Shown here: one piece after another, positions 13,168-26,500 of the stretch
Layout: each line of letters begins with the position of its first letter
Numbering within the stretch: position 1 is the first letter of the stretch
Assembly: GCF_012273895.1 (NCBI RefSeq)
Contig: NC_052111.1
Span: 6,820,001-6,884,000 of the forward strand
DNA: 64,000 bases
Direction: 5' to 3'
From: Zerene cesonia
Lineage: Eukaryota > Arthropoda > Insecta > Lepidoptera > Pieridae
Made by a program: the position numbers and the translations under genes
The notes under the pieces: generated by a model
Database searches by the model: none
Told to the model about the DNA's origin: nothing
Seen by the model: the letters and a program-made list of their open reading frames with translations, nothing else

Positions 13168-13344
13168 GACTTATGAAATTTTTATAAAAATAACTTGCGC
13201 CAACAATTATTTCATTTGAAATATGCGAAGATGGCAATGTGTGTCGGGTCAACTAGTAGGTATGAATATAATATTTAAAACAATACAATTCTGAATACTT
13301 ATATATGAAAGATTCAAATTACTTTGTTAAAATCGATTAATTCA

Positions 13345-13409
13345 TTAATACCACAATTCTGTCAAATACTCATAGTATTTGACAGAGTTGTTTTAATAAG
13401 AGGTATTAA
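13345..13409. repeat. Hairpin-forming inverted repeat
   Basis: Inner arms CTGTCAAATACT / AGTATTTGACAG (13359-13370, 13374-13385) with a 3-base loop, and outer arms TTAATACC / GGTATTAA (13345-13352, 13402-13409). Unequal spacing between inner and outer arms implies an insertion in one side. Confidence 0.6.
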
Positions 13410-13683
13410 GAACACTTCACCAAACTTGAGTGAAAACACGCCCGTCCATTTTAAAGACTGTGTGTGACATAGCCCTCAGGCCTAAGGGATTTGTGTCACT
13501 TTACAATCAAAGGCTTGGGTCTATTACGCTTAGGTAATTCAATTTAGTTTTGACTACGCTAGAATTTGTTTATAAATACTTATTGAATTACGTACATCCA
13601 TTAACGTTGGTTTCTGATTTGTTTATATACGCTTGTATAAAAACATATTACATGGTAGATATGTTTTGGTTTGCAATACCTAA

Positions 13684-13686
<3 letters not shown>

Positions 13687-13736
<50 letters not shown>
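13687..13736. repeat. (TA)25 microsatellite
   Basis: An uninterrupted 50-base TA run. It produces an artificial Ile-Tyr run in the frame 13550-13849, which is not a gene. Confidence 0.95.
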
Positions 13737-13737
<1 letters not shown>

Positions 13738-14746
13738 TATCTATTTATTGCTCAGAATGTTCCTAACTCCCCAATCATTATTATTATTCAATAAATTCTC
13801 ATTTGCTGCTATTTGGAAAAATACTGAAGTAATATTTGTATACCAATGACATGACGTGAAAATAACTATACAATGTCATGATATAAGCTGGAAAATAAAC
13901 AATACCAGCCATGAATCCGCTTCCATCTTCATATTTTCTCGGATATAATTTTCTGGGCGATCCCGTCCAATGTAAGCAGACCTATTTCGGCGTATTCTAT
14001 TTTATTTATAAGTAAATAGAAGGATTGGAATAGGAAGATCATTATATAATGGTACGGAATGAATATATTTTTTGATTGACGTACGTATTTTGGTTTTTGC
14101 ATGAGGAAGTAAATTTCTCATGTTCTTTCTATGACAGAAAAAAAGGTTACACTTTATATCTAGTAAACCAACAAATTTTTAAGTTTATTAATCAAGCGTA
14201 TTTTTTACGGTTTTTTTAGGCACGGAAAGGTTTTTATGCAGAGAAACTTACTACGGGTGCATCCGGATCTATTTATTTATAAATTAACCTTACGAAAATT
14301 GCGCGGATGGAGATTATGAAATTTGGCACACCTATTTTAGTTATATAGTGAAACTGTGTTGAATCTTGGAGTTAATAAAATGACTCAAACACATTAGTCA
14401 ATAAAAAACATAACACACACTACTGTGTGTACCGACACACGCGTATATTTAATATTTAATGCTACATCAGGTAATGTACTTACTTGCTTGCTTTATCTCT
14501 TATATTTATCTATAACTTGCGTTATCGTTGAATTTCGACCATAGGACCACAGTCAATAGAGTCACATCATGAATTTACTTTTATATTTATATCGTTTTAA
14601 AAAGAAAATAGTTTGGTAAACAAATCTCACATTTACGTATTCTTTGGTAAATAAGGTAATATATAAATTATCGAAAGTACAAGTGTTATGCAGATTGATC
14701 AGATTTATGATAAATATATACTATTATTTAATTATAATATGGCAGA

Positions 14747-14907
14747 CTAGTTGTGATCCGCGATTTTACCCACGAAGTAGCTGATATTATAAAGCCTAAT
14801 AGTCTTCCTTCATTAAAATCATTTTTCTAATCGGACCAGTAGTACCTGAGATTAGCGCGTTCAACCAAACAAAGAAACTCTTCAGCTGTATAATATTAAG
14901 TATAGAT
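14747..14907 (-). mobile_element. Short CTAG-ended element, second subfamily
   Basis: CTAGTTGTGATCCGCGATTT at one end, AATCGGACCAGTAGTACCTG inside, and TAATATTAAGTATAGAT at the other end. General build as in the Helitron-like family but a different body. Confidence 0.55.
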
Positions 14908-15204
14908 AATAGCTGCATCTATTATTATTTATGTAGACCGATACAGAGTACAACAAAATCGTCAACTCTACCGACGACAACCTAATCAACTAACTTCATT
15001 AAATAACGTGTTAGAACTTGTACATTGAAGCGACTGGATCTATGAAATATAGATACGATATATTTTATAACCTACTCCAGTAAGATAACTTTATTTATTT
15101 GACAATGCCGGGTGCATTAGTTTATATTAATATTCCGATGGGAATGAGATGTTTAACCAGGCTAAGTATACTAATTATACCACTCTCTAACTACCTAAAT
15201 ATCG

Positions 15205-15292
15205 GAGAAATTTTGAATGAATCGAAAAAACGATGATTGATCACGAGGCGGGATTCGAATCCGCGTTTTTTGCCATACCGTAGCAATATCCA
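15205..15292 (-). mobile_element. Single-arm relative of the tRNA-like hairpin element
   Basis: On the minus strand it shows GATTCGAATCCCGCCTCGTG, a B-box/T-arm-like block, then the same downstream body ending in a TTCAAAATTTCTC-like segment as at 39017-39078. It is not duplicated head-to-head here. At 15374-15415 a Helitron-like terminal fragment follows. Confidence 0.65.
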
Positions 15293-15885
15293 TAGCAAAA
15301 AACCATACCCTAAATAGAAATATCTAATATATCTAATACAAAATATCTTCCAACAAATTAAAAAAGACCAAACAATAAACAACCAAACACACTTCCGCAT
15401 TCATAATATTAGTAAGAATTCTAATGCTCCAAAGAAGTGCATAGAAATATTGTCTTCTTACGCACATAATCCATGCAAATGATGCACCCCAGAAAATCGT
15501 TTTAAACGCATGAAATTACCATATCCACGTATGACACACTATGTTCCTTATATCGGCATGATATAGTTTGCTGAGAACAGCGTCACCTGAAGTTGGCAAC
15601 TTTTGCGCTAATATGGCTAAAGTTTGCGTGGATATTGAATTTTATGAATACATTGAATGTTATTATAGGAACACGACTATACAGCTATGAATATTTGTTC
15701 AAGTGGGTTAGATAAGCTCGAACTATATAGAATTTGCCAGCGGCATTTGTGTGTTATGATATTTTTCCGATACTCTCGGTATAGGGGATAAGATATATAG
15801 ATGATTTTATAGTATTATATTTTGTAGAAATAGAATGAGAAATTACTTCCTGTGCGATGATTTTTTAGGTTGTTTTTATTATAGA

Positions 15886-15985
15886 CTAGCTATTCGCCCT
15901 GATTTCCGGTTTTAATATATAGCCTATGTTATTCAGTGTCATTGCAGCTTTCTAATGGTGAAAGAATTGTTGTACACGCGTGATG
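15886..15985 (-). mobile_element. Short CTAG-ended element fragment, third subfamily
   Basis: CTAGCTATTCGCCCTGATTT then TTGCAGCTTTCTAATGGTGA, shared with 61570-61722. Confidence 0.5.
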
Positions 15986-18509
15986 ATAAAGATAATAAAA
16001 AAAAACGTGCATACAAAAACATGAGCATATTAGTTTATATTTGACATGAATGAGAATAAAATATTGTAACAAAAAATATTTTAATTCCTTTCAAACTGAA
16101 ATAGCACTTTACCGGCTTTTTGCGGCATTTAAAGTAAAAATTTTGCACATGACTGAAGGTATAAGCTTTTATAGTAAAACTCATGAGAGTATTCATATTA
16201 AGCTCAAAAGGAGAAAATTTTGTCGAAATGTATTATTTCGGCGAGTCTGTTATAGTACCTATTAATGAGTTTATGGTGGATGGTAATTTATTAAACGTTG
16301 ACGCAGGACAGGATTCTTAAATGCTATAAAACTGATTTCCAAAGCGCTGGTAAATAACTGTTTTGAGCTTCGGAGAAACAATTAAATTTCTGTATTTTGA
16401 TTCAAAAGCGCTTTTAAACGAAATTTATATGGACAAATAAATGTATGTTTACCTTAAAATGATCGTATCGAGATCCTTATTTCTAATCACAACTAAGGAT
16501 TGACTATAGTTTATATTTATGTGTACATAAGTGTTATTTTATATTCCACTGTACGGTAATATAAACCCAATCCAATGTACGTGCACATTGGCGTTGTTAT
16601 TTAAGAGGCTTAACATCTATATGTGAATAATACGCCGCATGCAAATAGCATCGGTTCACTGCTTTATGCGTGTGGTGTGAGGAACAAGCGCCTCAAATCA
16701 TAACACAACTTTTAAAAAACGAACGTTCGCTTTGAAAACCACAGATGACAGAATAGATAAAAGAATTTAGAAAATAAATAGTTCCATTTTTGAATTAGAA
16801 CGCGCTTCGACACTTTTCTGTCACTATTCGCTTGACGTGCTCATGTACTAAGATACGCAGTGGCTCGCTACTTTTGCAATGAATGCACTATAATGCGCGT
16901 TCCCTAGCTTACTACAAAATGGTGCCTCTGTATTGCAAGCAATGTATAATGTTCTATGAAAGTTGACATATGACCGTTTTCAAATATCAGCGGTACATCA
17001 GCCCCGCCCGCGCAAAAAGCCCTTCCAAATTATATTTTCTATTCCGTAGTCGAAACTTTAATAGTTCAGGCAAATTATATGCTTGCATAGTAAAGAAATT
17101 GAAATAACTTACAACGCCATAAAAATATATCATTATTCCGACTGGATTATGTAAATTAAAGATGATTCATTATGTTTCAAGAGGTGTTATATTTATAAAG
17201 ATTACTTATATAATTTTGAGATGTTATGAAATTGTTATCGTGGATAGTTTGGAATGATTAAAAAATGCCTTAAAAAGGGAACTCATTACGTGTATTTGAT
17301 GGTAATCACATAACCGCTTCCGCTTCCTCCTTGTTATTATTTCAAATTTCCATGTGCATATTGACTCAAATAGTAAAATTTTGTTACATTCGCACTTGTT
17401 AGTGCACTACGTATTGTTATTTTGTAACGAATTTGCTTTTCGGCTGTTTCGCAAACATGCACCACCATTTTGCGATATCATAACATACATTCAATTTGAT
17501 AATTAACCCAATGCATGAGATTTTATAGTGGTGACTAAAGTTAACTAAACGTAAACTGGGTTATAAATGGGTATTTAGACGGAATGTTTGTTACGTATGT
17601 ATAAAAAATTTTCGTATAATAATTAAGATAATAGTCGTCGCCCAAATCTCTATGGGAATCTCTATGGGTTAATTGTGGCCTAAACCTAACGGAAGGACTA
17701 ACTAAAATTTGTGAACAATAATTACATTATGAGTAAAGAAGTTTATATCGCTATTTATGATTATTAATAATACATTTCTTTTTTTCTTACACTACTATTA
17801 TTAACTCTACTTGTATGTTTACATGGTGTATGTAACCGACCTCTTTAGACTCAACCATAACCTATTTTAAACGAACAGATTTAATTCACACTTTGTACAC
17901 TTATTCAGGATTGATAACAATTAAATATTAGGTACGTGAATTCATATTATTATCCTGCTTAAGCCAAGATTAATGTTTTGTCTAATAGGAAATGAGACAA
18001 TTGGGTTGATTCTGTCATTAAAGCGTGCTTTTTAGATTTTTTGAATCTGTATTTTCTATAGCGAGCAGAGCGACTGTAGCACCCTATCGGGCATCGTGTC
18101 TGTAATATCTAAACGTATTAAATTCCACACGATAAAAGTAACCCCCTTTACTTCTAAAAGTGAGATACACTTTTAACATATTCACCACTGAAAAGAATAT
18201 TACAAATCTTCAATAGCTCAACCAACAGACAATATAATATTAAATCGCTCATAAGTCTCTCGAAATAAGTCACCGATAAAATATGAAAATTCAATATTCT
18301 ATAAAATAAACATAATTCAGACTTGCAAAAGGAATAGAGTAGCTTTGGCTCGGATTTAGAAATACAATTTTCTACACATTGAATGTTCGTAGCGATCAAC
18401 CGCTTTATATCTGAGGGATTCGGTTTGACGTCGACGTTTGAAATGAAATTTATTTTGCGAATGGAAGTCAATAACGCTCTTTGGTTTTATGATTTCGTCC
18501 GCCACGTGA

Positions 18510-18565
18510 TTGAATGTCGTTTAAAATTGTGTGTGCGTGAAATGTCGTTTAAAATCGTGTTAAGC
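18510..18565 (+). repeat. Imperfect two-unit tandem repeat of about 29 bp
   Basis: TGAATGTCGTTTAAAATTGTG is followed by TGAAATGTCGTTTAAAATCGTG. It lies in a frame open over 18383-18604 that has no recognisable homology. Confidence 0.5.
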
Positions 18566-18615
18566 TTTTATGTTTTATTAGCGGCTTTGCCAAGGTCAAC
18601 TTAAGATTAAATAAT

Positions 18616-18741
18616 AGCCTGTTTTCATTTCCTCACCCTTCCCAGTCCAGTCTTCTTTTCTTCTTTCCAGTCGTGAATCCTTATAATCCGGTAATCGTTT
18701 ATAGGCAAATCAGCTCAGTTGCCCGCTCATGGCATAAAAAA
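18616..18741 (+). mobile_element. LINE/SINE 3' end fragment
   Basis: It contains TTCCTCACCCTTCCCAGTCC and ends CAGTTGCCCGCTCATGGCATAAAAAA, like the 31616-31813 copy. The middle is degenerate. Confidence 0.65.
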
Positions 18742-19127
18742 TGTTTATACTTAAAAATTCTTGCGTCACAAGGTTCCAAACTCCTTCGAAACGTATCGGT
18801 CGGTTTCTATGATTTTCTGGCATGTATTTGACAGGAAACTGTTAAAATATTAATTAATTAAGATTTGATATAAAAAGCATGTCCTATTGAAATCTTGGCA
18901 GCAAGTTAGATGGATCAGCTGGTAATTCAATAGATTTACAGTCATGAGATTTAAATTATATACATATTATTGAATCAATCATGCATCAAAGTAAAGCATT
19001 CCTACCGGCGTGTCCATGTGATTCATTAATGGACTTACAAGATAATACTGCTTAGTTGTTCAGGTAAAGGCATGGCAATGAATAATGAAAATGTTATTGG
19101 CTAAGCGAGTTTTGTGCATATTGAAAA

Positions 19128-19329
19128 CTGGCTGTGCCCCGCGGTTTCACCCGCGTGAGTCCGTATCCCGTAGGAATATCGGAATAAAAAGTTGCCCTTA
19201 TGTTATTCCAGTTGTCCAGCTGTCTACGTACCAAATTTCATTGCAATCGGTTCAGTAGTTTTTGCGTGAAAGAGCAGCAAACACACACACATCCTTACAA
19301 ACGTTCGCATATATAATATTAGTAGGATA
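19128..19329 (-). mobile_element. Non-autonomous Helitron-like element
   Basis: Family hairpin GTGCCCCGCGGTTTCACCCG near a decayed CTGG end, and TAATATTAGTAGGAT at the other end. A fragment of another small element (19355-19450) follows closely. Confidence 0.8.
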
Positions 19330-19354
19330 GGATTAGTAGGATGAATAAAGTTCT

Positions 19355-19450
19355 CGTGTCATAGTATCCGTGACCACACTCCTCCGTAACGGCTCAACCG
19401 ATTTAAAAAATCTTTGTGTATTCTGTAGATGTGAGGATTCAGAACAGGTA
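19355..19450 (+). mobile_element. Interspersed-element fragment
   Basis: TCTCGTGTCATAGTATCCGT and CTCCGTAACGGCTCAACCGA, a typical core of these repeats. The remainder is lost. Confidence 0.35.
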
Positions 19451-20500
19451 ATAAAATATTTTTGATTTTCTTCAATATAACTGAATATCGTTTGTTAGAT
19501 GAACCAGAATAATCATCAACTCAGTTCTTGTTTAAAGAGAAGAACAGAGTGGAGTAAATCTATTTGATTGTCTAAATAAATAATACGATATTATGGCCTT
19601 TGAACGATATTTTAAACAAACAAAAATAACAATGACGCCAGCCAATTTAATTTTTGTCTGTCCGTCAGTCTGTAATCCGAAACTCTAAACAATACGGTTA
19701 TAGAGATAATATCTGAAACGTATCGGCAATGTATAAATTATCACAAATATTGCCTAGGTATTAGTGCAGCCGGTTATGGACGTAACAGACAACGAAAGGT
19801 GCTCTTCTGCCCTATAAAGATCATATTTATGGAGTACCCTAATTGTGTACTTCCGTCTTACATGGATACATATTTTGTTAATAAGTCTTAAATACCTACA
19901 TACATAGTCTGTTTCTGTTAGAGTGGGAAATGCCCTAAAGTGGATTCTTCGCTCGCCCCAAACCTATTTTTGTACAAATTTTAGAGAATTTCTTCTCATT
20001 TATAAATATAGCCCAAAATTCTTTATTTTACACATTGCAAAAAATAGATGAGAATCGATTATACATTGCAGATTGACGATGAAAAATTAGGTAGGTAGTT
20101 ACCATTCAACCACCAGTGATTGTATACATTACCTGGGTAAAGTATGTAATGGACATAATATTCATACATTACCTAAATGCTTATAAATTATACAAATTAC
20201 CGGTATAATTGGGTCACGCTCTATTCCGATATTTGTGTACAATATAAACTTCCTAAGAAAAATTAAGTACGGTAGAGTACACAAACCCATGTTGATTTGC
20301 TTATTTATGGAGCAAAACGTATTGGACCGGAGTTACTTGGGAATTAACCATGCTTACTGGAGACTTGATCAATTTATTCATATTTCAACAAAACAAAATT
20401 GTTAAAACGTACATACATCAATACTTTGAATTATGAGAAACGATAATAATTCATGATCTTGAGGTTCATTAATTCAAAAAAAAAACTTTCAAGGTTGCCT
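19451..20500. other. Non-coding
   Basis: AT-rich. 19650-19860 has the TCTGTCCGTC...GTACCCTAATTGTG texture of a decayed dispersed repeat. Confidence 0.5.
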
Positions 20501-20645
20501 GTCTCCCCGTGACCACTTTCTCTGTTAAGTGTTCGAAACGTCGGGTTAATAATATAATGAATAAATCGCGTTTAAAATCCGTTAAAAAGTTTTTAATTTC
20601 TAAATGTATAATAATCGCGTAAAATCAAATACAACAAAACACTAT
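20501..20645 (+). repeat. 145-bp dispersed repeat, copy A
   Basis: Shares GTCTCCCCGTGACCAC, GTGTTCGAAACGTCGGGTTA, AATGAATAAATCGCGTTTAA and TTTCTAAATGTATAATA with 58866-59010 at roughly 90% identity by eye. No coding frame. Class not known to me. Confidence 0.75.
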
Positions 20646-21177
20646 TTCAAGGATGTGTTTAAGAAGTATTTATGTATGAATTAATAATTCTATTAAAATA
20701 GTGTTAGTCTCTAATCAATGTGAAAAAAATTGTATGCATGTTATATCCTGTTTTGCCATCATTTTAATGTTTTATGGGTGCAATATGATATATACATTTT
20801 TTTATTTAATTAAATTAAAAAAAAAATGTTTTTATGTATTGTTATTATTTGTGTGTTTGTGGGTGTAAAAATAAATTATTCTTTCCTTCTTTCTTTTTTC
20901 AATAAAGAATATTTCATTTATTCATTCAATATGCTCGATAATTCTCTTAAAACTCGAGCGATATAAATGTCTTGTTTCGTAAAGTCCACGGTTTTAGTGT
21001 ATCGGCAGAGTGGGGCCTATTTCAAGAGTGCTCCAGCGTAGAATGCAATTTCCTCCACAAAGGGCTAAAAGTTTAGCCTAAAATGTACACGAGTTTACGA
21101 ACGCAATATTATTTTTACATCAAAAAGTCACTAAATGTTTTGTTGGAGGAATGTTGTTCAATGAAAAATATAATTAA
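20646..21177. other. Non-coding
   Basis: 20740-20940 is T-rich with A-rich runs and could be a LINE 3' end. No gene. Confidence 0.5.
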
Positions 21178-21400
21178 CTAGCAATCCCGGCCACGCGCTG
21201 CTGTGGCTGATTTAAAATATTAAGATTATAAATTATTGGGATAATTAATTAATACAAAAACTATCATATATCTTAAGTTGGACCAAATTAAATACAATTA
21301 CACATAAAATGCCTAATTTAATCAAAATCGGTAGAGTTGGTGAAGAGTTCATTAGGAACATACATCATGACACTGGATTTTCATATATTATGTAATGTAT
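21178..21400 (-). mobile_element. Short CTAG-ended element, fourth subfamily
   Basis: CTAGCAATCCCGGCCACGCG, then an interior with AATCAAAATCGGTAGAGTTG, the usual 'CGGT..AGT' core of these repeats. The right end is not sharp. Confidence 0.45.
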
Positions 21401-22904
21401 ATCTGTAGGGGATTAACAAATGAACAAGATATTAAAACTTGATTTAGACGTTAGTCTATATTATTTTTAGAATAGGTGAAATTAGGTAATGAACTAGCAT
21501 ACATAATATATAACGACTACGCACTAAAAATTTTGCATTTTCAAACAACTTTATATTTCTTGTATACTTGAGACTCTTGCAGGTTTTTTAATATAATTGC
21601 TATATTTATATAACTATATATAATTACTATATTTATATATTTATACAACTAAAGAATTGTTCAAATGATTTATTTTTTGGTTCGCTGTTTATGTTTCCAT
21701 TTTTTTTATTCCCAATCTATAACTTATAGTTAAATGTTTATATTATGAGATCAAAATATATTTACCTGTAGGAGCATAGTGCTTACTGTTTTTAAGTAGA
21801 TAGCTTCGCCTTATTTGAATATTTTGAATTTTTAATATTGACTTACTAAAGAAAAGTTGTTTTTTTTGTTTATAGGGTAGAAATTTTAAGGCGTTTAATA
21901 TTAAATTCATCCGTTAGTGATGGTGAACGGAAGCAATCAGCGGTTATTGACCCCCATACACACGGTGATCAATATTTCGGCTTTACAATTGACAGCCGAC
22001 TCGAAATTACAGGTCGGGACTTTTAATAGAGCTGGTTCACTTACGTTCCAAATTTGGTGCTATGGGGATGTTTATTCATGTATAATTTAGTAGACTTGAC
22101 GTGGATGTACATACATGTGTGTATATATTGTGGGAAAGTTATAAACTACATGAATTTTTTTTGGTTATGGCAATTTCATATGTTTTATTATATAAAAGTG
22201 GGCCAACTAGCATGTAGATCACGTGGTGGTCAGTGAATCTAGGAAGAGAAGAAAGAAATGTTAATATAATGTAATCGATTAAACCAATAAACTAGGAATG
22301 TATTATCTGTATTAAAGGTGATTATGATAATATAGGTTTTAATTTATTTTATCTTCAATTTTAATCAGCAAGCAAGAAAGTATTGGTTCTTCAGTTATAC
22401 GCAATTTTTATATAATTTTTTATATTTTTCATTAACTTTATGATGAAATAAATTAATTATTAATTGAAAATATTGTGATATAACTATAATATTGCCAAGT
22501 TGTGTGACTCAAACCATTAAGCAAGCGTTACTAATAAATATTTCCACATCATTAGGTAATTACGTCATTAAAATCCATCTGTTTCAATTATACAGGTAGG
22601 TAACCTAGCCTGTAACAATGATAAAAGCATATTATATGTATTACACGTTAAAATAAATAGTATGAATTAACTTTATATATGAGGCAATGGTAAAAATTAT
22701 TGCTTATAGGATGATTTTTTTTTTATAAAAAAAGTATCATTACAATACTTACATAGTAAATCTATATTAAATACCTAAGTTCAAAATAGTAATAATAATA
22801 AATACAGAATAGTAGTAAAAAAAATTACATAAAGAGTACGATGACGATAATATAAGGGTTCATATAAATCTCTAATTAATATTACATTTATCATTCACTA
22901 GAAA
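21401..22904. other. Non-coding, strongly AT-rich
   Basis: Nothing recognised. Confidence 0.6.
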
Positions 22905-23093
22905 ATCACTCTGATTTGATTGCCTTTTCTCTCACGCCTAAACCACTGAACCGATTTAGTTGAAATTTGGTAGAAATATGATTTGAGATCCATGAAAGAA
23001 CATAGGATAGTTTTTATCCCGGAAATCACATCGGAACAGGAGCTATGCGCGAAAAGCCTTTTCTTACGCGGACAAAGCCGCGAGCGAAAATCT
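22905..23093 (+). mobile_element. Short interspersed element of CTAG/TTAG type
   Basis: Contains CACTGAACCGATTTAGTTGA and ends GGACAAAGCCGCGAGCGAAA, typical of lepidopteran non-autonomous repeats. Ends imprecise. Confidence 0.5.
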
Positions 23094-23408
23094 AATAAAT
23101 AATAATAAAGTTTTATTCTTTTTAATATATATACGAGAATATTACCAATAAGTAAAGATGAACGATCAGCTAAATCACTATCATTAGATATAGATATTAT
23201 TCACATAACAGAAAACCATAGTAAGTTTAAATATTAATGCAGCCTTAATTAAGCCCAATAAACACGACATGGGAGTACCCACATTTATTAGAATACACTC
23301 AAAATGAGAATAACGTATTTTTTTGCATTGTTTCAGCAATGTCAGGGTATGTTTCAACATTTTTAATGCGATAATGTTCTAGTAACCTATGAAATCGTGA
23401 GATTTTGT

Positions 23409-23569
23409 GAGCCTGCTTCCTTTTCCTCACCCTTCCCAATTTATAGCTTCTTTCCACTCGTAAATCTTTTATCCATTCAGGGTAGCCCATTGCGAATGTT
23501 CATGGGCGGTGGTGTTCGCTTACCATCAGGTGAACTACCAGCTTAGTTGTCCGCTACGACATAAAAAGA
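23409..23569 (+). mobile_element. LINE/SINE 3' end fragment
   Basis: Carries TTCATGGGCGGTGGTGTTCG and CTTACCATCAGGTGAACTAC, then CCGCTACGACATAAAAAG. 5'-truncated member of the same family. Confidence 0.75.
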
Positions 23570-26500
23570 TATATCGTAATTTAAAAATTGTCCAAGAGTG
23601 TGTATTAATTATTACTCTCATACTCTACGTATATGTAAAACAAAAATCCCCGTGAACTGAAATAGAAGTAAATAATAAGCGTAGCAAGTAAAAATAGCGA
23701 CTACAAACCGTTGTTGATAAATGTGATTTGTCCCCACGTCCATAAGGTTCTTCCATAACCTTTTAATTCCATAATTATCATTAATTGCTACGTTCATAAT
23801 TAAACAGCAGCCAACCACACGGTAATGAGTTAAACCTGAAGCGGGCATGTCATGAAAATCAGTTAACATTGACGGTCAAATATCCCCAGATCGAACACGA
23901 TCTCAATTATTTTTAATTGAATATAATCGTGTAGTGAAAGATGAGACTAATTGGGCGTATTCGTCCTGTATGATTGTCAATTGTTTTATTTAAAATTCCA
24001 GTTTAACAATGACCACATGACTACGTATATAGCTCGTATTATATACACATAATTGTTCATACATTTTTATCCAATCGCGTCTATTGATGATTATAATTGT
24101 CATTACATATACTACAATAAATACTAGCGATCAATGATCAACGGATCATTATAATACCAAAATAGTAGCCCATCTCGATTGGGATGGATTAACATAAAAA
24201 AAAATTCTAATAAGTACAAATAAATTGTTCCTCAGATAAGGTTTTTAAAAAACACACATATATCGTCAAGCAACAAAAAAAAAACAGTTCAGTTTATATA
24301 TACTACTACTACTATACTACTCATATTATAGAGCAAAAGTTTGAACAAAATAGTTATAACAAAGTTGTTAAGTGTATTTTGTATATTACCATACAAAATA
24401 ACTTATTAAAAGATAATAAACAATAAACAACAAAGCAACAATTTCTATTAAATAGTACGTAGATGGGTAGCTTTGTAATACATGTGAAAACGGAATCCTA
24501 TTTCTTTTTAACCAAAGCAACGTTTAAATTAAATGAATTTTCCCCGAGCGACGCTAGTTTAAAAAGCAAATAAAAATCTAATCAAGGCTCGGAAATAATC
24601 ACGTCAACTTCGATCGTCTTATGTTAACAAGATACCAAGACCAGATTGCTGCGACTGATTGAACTGAGATCCAAATAGAAAAAAAAACCAAGTGCACATT
24701 ATCGAGCTAAGTGCGTCCGCAAATATTGGCACAATATACACTTTCCTTACATTAAATAAGTCTAGACACGACCAATTTATGTAGGCACTTCGATACATTT
24801 ATCCCGCTGTATCGCGATTTGACGAGTATGATTGGGCAGGGATCACACTTGATCGGTCGGTGACAGGCGACAAGGGTGCATTCAGATTAACAGGGAGATC
24901 GACAAAGAAATGCAATTAAATGTAAAATAGGGGCTGTTTCACACGATTGTTGACACGCCGTGACGAATGGAACGTGATAGACACTATTCAGGATTGCATT
25001 TTACAGATTTTTTCGGGATGGCCTGACATCGAAATGTTATCGTTCAAATGTTGTCAGGAAAATGCTTTTGCCATAATCATTTTGTTTATAATCGGATTTG
25101 AAATTCTGGGTCAACTTTGAATAACAAATGCAGTTCAATTTAAGCTATTTACGTTATAATCAAATTCAAGACGATTAACAAAGATACTGATTGACTGGAA
25201 TGAACATAAAATCGGAATAACACAACGAAATTTAGCAGGTTGGTACTATCTGCTTCACAATAAAGAGATGAATCTATAAAATTAACATTTAAATCAAAAT
25301 TGTGAATGCGGAAGTTCTAATGTTTCAACAGATGAATGGGTATATGGATGTTTGTTTGTCAATCACGCAGACACAGCGGACAGGTTCTGGATAATATTTT
25401 GCACAAATATAGTCTAGAAATAGGAGATAAGCACAAACACAATAACAATAAATTTAATTCTTCAATATAAATGAAAAAAAAATCTTCAATATCTTTATAT
25501 CAATGTTTAGTATCATCGTAAACGATTACCTATTCATAAAGTGGTAAAGTTAAAACTCGGGGGAAACCAGTTAGCGGACCGACTGAGCCATGGAGATTTA
25601 TGCATTTTAAATTACACCTGAAACGTGGGTTTATTTATACGACACGACACGATAATGGACTCGAAAGCGGCACGATTTCGTGACGTAATAAATTTTGGGA
25701 TGATATATTTTCTATAAATTTATATGATATTTTCTATAAGTCTGTTAGATGTGTGATCGATGATGCTTTTGGCATTGATAGACCAAACTAGTAAACATTT
25801 TAAATAAACTTAATAATGTTTGATGGATAGTTGGGGGAAAAGTTTTATTGTCCTTCAAAGCATTATTTGAAAGGAAATATTTTTTAATTACACGACAAAA
25901 ACATTGTGTTTGATTAAATTTTACACATTGTCATTTAATATTACAAAACGCAATCTTGAAGAAATTTGTTAAACCACGAAAATAAACAAATAATCTATAA
26001 AAAACACAGTTGCACATTAGATACCTATTAGATGAATATTAAACTATTGTCTCAAGAAAGTTTAAACATAATTCTTCATGCTTTGTCGATTTCTGCACAT
26101 TAAAACATAACAAAGCCATACAGATTACTATATCTAACTGGGATGTATAACATAATATATTCTATTGACTTAAAATTAAATATAAATCGTGAGATTTAAA
26201 GGACATCTCTTATATTGGATGGAGTTTAAAGTAAAACATGATAACGATCGACTTTGATGGCTTTTGGATTAGATCTCTTTAATTTTGTATGTCATGAGTA
26301 AAATATATGCAAATGATAAATGTAGGAATTTTAAAGTTATTTGAACAAATCTTGTCTGTTTAGTTACCAAATGCTTAGTATTTGAGCTAATAGAATTCTA
26401 GAAATTATGTGTTCAATTATACGGTACTATTAACATAGTGTGAAAAAATAACTAGTGAAAATAAAATGGGTATAGAAGATTGAGAAAGAAACTCAAACAA

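Larger units (their letters stand above)
12397..14746. other. Non-coding between repeats
   Basis: Besides the listed LINE fragment, hairpin and microsatellite, 14230-14390 (CTTACGAAAATTGCGCGGAT) looks like another dispersed repeat, not confirmed by a second copy here. Confidence 0.5.
15416..18615. other. Non-coding apart from the element at 15886-15985
   Basis: No gene recognised. Open frames at 16050-16265 and 18154-18604 lack support. Confidence 0.5.

Noticed and set aside
13550..13849. 99-codon frame with an Ile-Tyr repeat
   Set aside because: The repeat is the translated (TA)25 microsatellite; no domain around it.
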